64,000 nt of DNA. It comes from Gonocerus acuteangulatus. Taxonomy: Eukaryota; Arthropoda; Insecta; Hemiptera; Coreidae. The notes beneath the pieces are model-generated. The model saw nothing but the letters and a program-made list of their open reading frames with translations, was not told the DNA's origin and did not search any database. Positions 62,262 to 64,000 of this stretch are shown here, one piece after another (position 1 is the first letter of the stretch; every line of letters starts with the position of its first letter). The position numbers were made by a program, and so were the translations under genes. Where the stretch lies: the NCBI GenBank assembly GCA_946811695.1, contig OX328123.1, positions 39,952,136-40,016,135 on the forward strand. The letters are read 5' to 3'.

Positions 62262-62856
62262 TAGTTAATTTTTTTTTTTTATTTATTTATTATTATTGAT
62301 TATTACAACAATATGAGTTTACATATTTCCAGTAATATTGCTGGTTCTGTTGCAATGAATTTGTGAGGCATGATGTGGGAATATGAACAATTACATTGTT
62401 TTTTTTTTTTTGTTTTTTTTATTATTGTTATTGATTATTACAACAATACGAGTTTACATATTTCCAGTAATATTGCTGGTTCTGTTACAATGACTTTGTG
62501 AGGCATGATGTGGGAATATGAACAATTACAAGACCCGCAATAGTAATACATTAAAGAAAAAAACAAACATTGAAACAACTGTAATTTTAAATGAAAATAT
62601 AACACATTTCGTGCACTGCAGATGTTAGAGCAACTTGTCTCTAGGCCACCTCCGCTTCAGTCTTCTATAAGGATTTTGTGGATTTTGGAACGAGGATAGA
62701 GAATTGATCAAAGGATTTTGATGGCCAGGGAGATTGGAATGGAACTTCTGATAGTCTGATTTGGCCAGGGATTGGATAAAGGGGATATTGAAGTCATTAT
62801 GGAGGGTAAGGTTCGGGACATAGTAAGAAGCAATGGATATTCTTCGACATTGTTGA
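62262..62856 (-). mobile_element. Jockey-type LINE 3' end with duplicated tail
   Basis: The minus-strand frame reads ISIASYYVPNLTLHNDFNIP, FIQSLAKSDYQKFHSNLPGH and NPLINSLSSFQNPQNPYRRLK, ending RRWPRDKLL and a stop near 62633. This is the closing segment of Jockey-clade ORF2 proteins (pattern H-x-D-L-x-I-P ... L-H-x-N-x-x-x-H-x-N-P-L-I ... R-R-L-K-R-x-W-P-R-D-L). A 3' UTR follows, and its last roughly 105 bp are present twice in tandem (62290-62396 and 62424-62530, offset 134 bp), each followed by its own A-rich tract (T-rich on the plus strand). 5'-truncated. Confidence 0.78.
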
Positions 62857-64000
62857 AATTAAAATGTCCCATTTACGTTAGTGTGAACATGAAATTTGTA
62901 CGGAATTTCTCTTTATTTACCTAATATCTGGGTACATATCGCTTATACAAAAAAGTCATAAATCATTTCTTTTACATCCCAGTTATTTCATGCTATTAGA
63001 ATTATATTACTATATTATACAAATTTTAAAATTATTTTTACAAACAACCAACTGTGTAAAAATAAGTAACGTGCCTACTTGTTCTCATAATTTTCTATCA
63101 GGGGCAGTATGCTCTATATGACGATAATAACATGTCAATGAAATGAAACGGAAAGAATAAAAGTGGAAAACAGTTTTGTTTGGTTCAAATCAAACCTGTT
63201 ATTTTTCTTCCTGATAAAAATGGATTCCGCTGAAACGAGAAGAAGTGGAGAAAATAGATCATTGAGATAAATAATGAAATAACACGTCATTTTCAAAAAA
63301 ATCTTGACTCCTGAAAATTTAACAAAAAAGGAAAACATTTATTCACAAGATAAATAATTTCTTTAAGCATTTCCCAAGGAACACTTTGCCCACTTGAGTT
63401 CCAAAATCGTTCTCGGAAATTGTTCGGCACATCAGACAGATAAAAGCTCTTAATACAGGATATCCACTTTATGCCTCTCTTATCCCTAATTCAATATTTC
63501 CTTTGCCAACATCATTTACTCTGATAACTTATCAGTAATTTATTGATTCTATTTAAATTGTAATACCTCAGAGAAAGATAATGACACTTCTGATATTTTA
63601 GGTACAGTGGGGTCTAAGTACTTTCCTTTGTGCTAAATCATACTTTTGGGTCAATTAAAATATCCGATACATAGTATGTAGCTTTTGAATTCTACTTGTC
63701 AACCATTATTTATAGATTCTGCTTATTAAAGGAAGTTTAGTTTTAGCCAAAAGTGTGAACATGATGTGTTACTGTATCTTATAGAAAGCCATTGCACAGA
63801 CAAAATATTTCTAACTTATTTTAATTGATTTCATTATTTTTTTTATTCTTAACTTCAAGTTTTTTTTTCAGTTGTCATTAAAAATTCAAATTTATGTTGA
63901 CTTAATGATGTATTATGATGTACCCGTAATATAAAAACAAAATCCTTTTATACGTATGCTTTTACATGTGTTTTTTTTAGTAGGAATTGGATAAAATAAA
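62857..64000. other. AT-rich DNA to window end
   Basis: No element end, RNA gene or recognisable coding segment. The 67-codon minus frame at 63135-63338 has no motif. Confidence 0.5.

Overview
This is AT-rich, repeat-dominated animal DNA, almost certainly from an invertebrate. The Jockey/R1-like LINEs with RNase H, the mariner and pogo remnants, the Penelope-type GIY-YIG endonuclease and the many (AT)n arrays would suit an arthropod such as a crustacean or chelicerate, but other invertebrates, cephalopods for example, cannot be excluded from this window. I found no convincing host protein-coding gene, tRNA gene or bacterial-type feature. The coding traces I can recognise belong to transposable elements, and nearly all are truncated, frameshifted or interrupted by stops.

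Layout. 1-12.9 kb: mostly unique AT-rich DNA with a tRNA-derived SINE (2.5 kb), an 18-unit minisatellite of 53 bp (3.5-4.5 kb), a 124-bp tandem duplication (9.6 kb) and two LINE remnants. 12.9-19.1 kb: a nested inverted repeat, a small TIR element, an inverted pair of Penelope-type endonuclease fragments and a 3.0-kb Helentron-like element (15896-18895) ending beside a LINE endonuclease fragment. 19.7-29.4 kb: LINE 3' ends, a near-complete but frameshifted LINE reverse transcriptase (21.1-23.1 kb, minus strand), a decayed mariner transposase, a 1.65-kb foldback element and a LINE with RNase H. 29.4-39.1 kb: several SINEs, degenerate 54-bp repeats, a TIR-bounded element (33142-34193) and a 59-unit minisatellite of 52 bp with higher-order structure (36.0-39.1 kb). 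39.1-49.8 kb: a pogo-like DNA transposon with 25-bp TIRs and TA target duplication carrying a nested LINE with its own 14-bp target duplication; a second Helentron-like element (47274-48514); an RNase H LINE. 49.8-64 kb: microsatellites, a second foldback, a 5S rRNA-derived SINE with target duplication (57363-57584), a third Helentron-like element (59141-60207), an inverted pair of tRNA SINEs, and a Jockey-type LINE 3' end.

The elements interact as families rather than as a pathway. SINEs with tRNA-type and 5S-type heads share the same 3' module, so they probably share one LINE partner. The three Helentron-like elements share end structures, an internal AT microsatellite and a 143-bp tandem unit present five times in one copy and four in another. 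The most unusual material is the 5S-headed SINE with module sharing and the Helentron-like family. No claim of novelty can be settled without database searches. All coordinates and alignments were read by eye.
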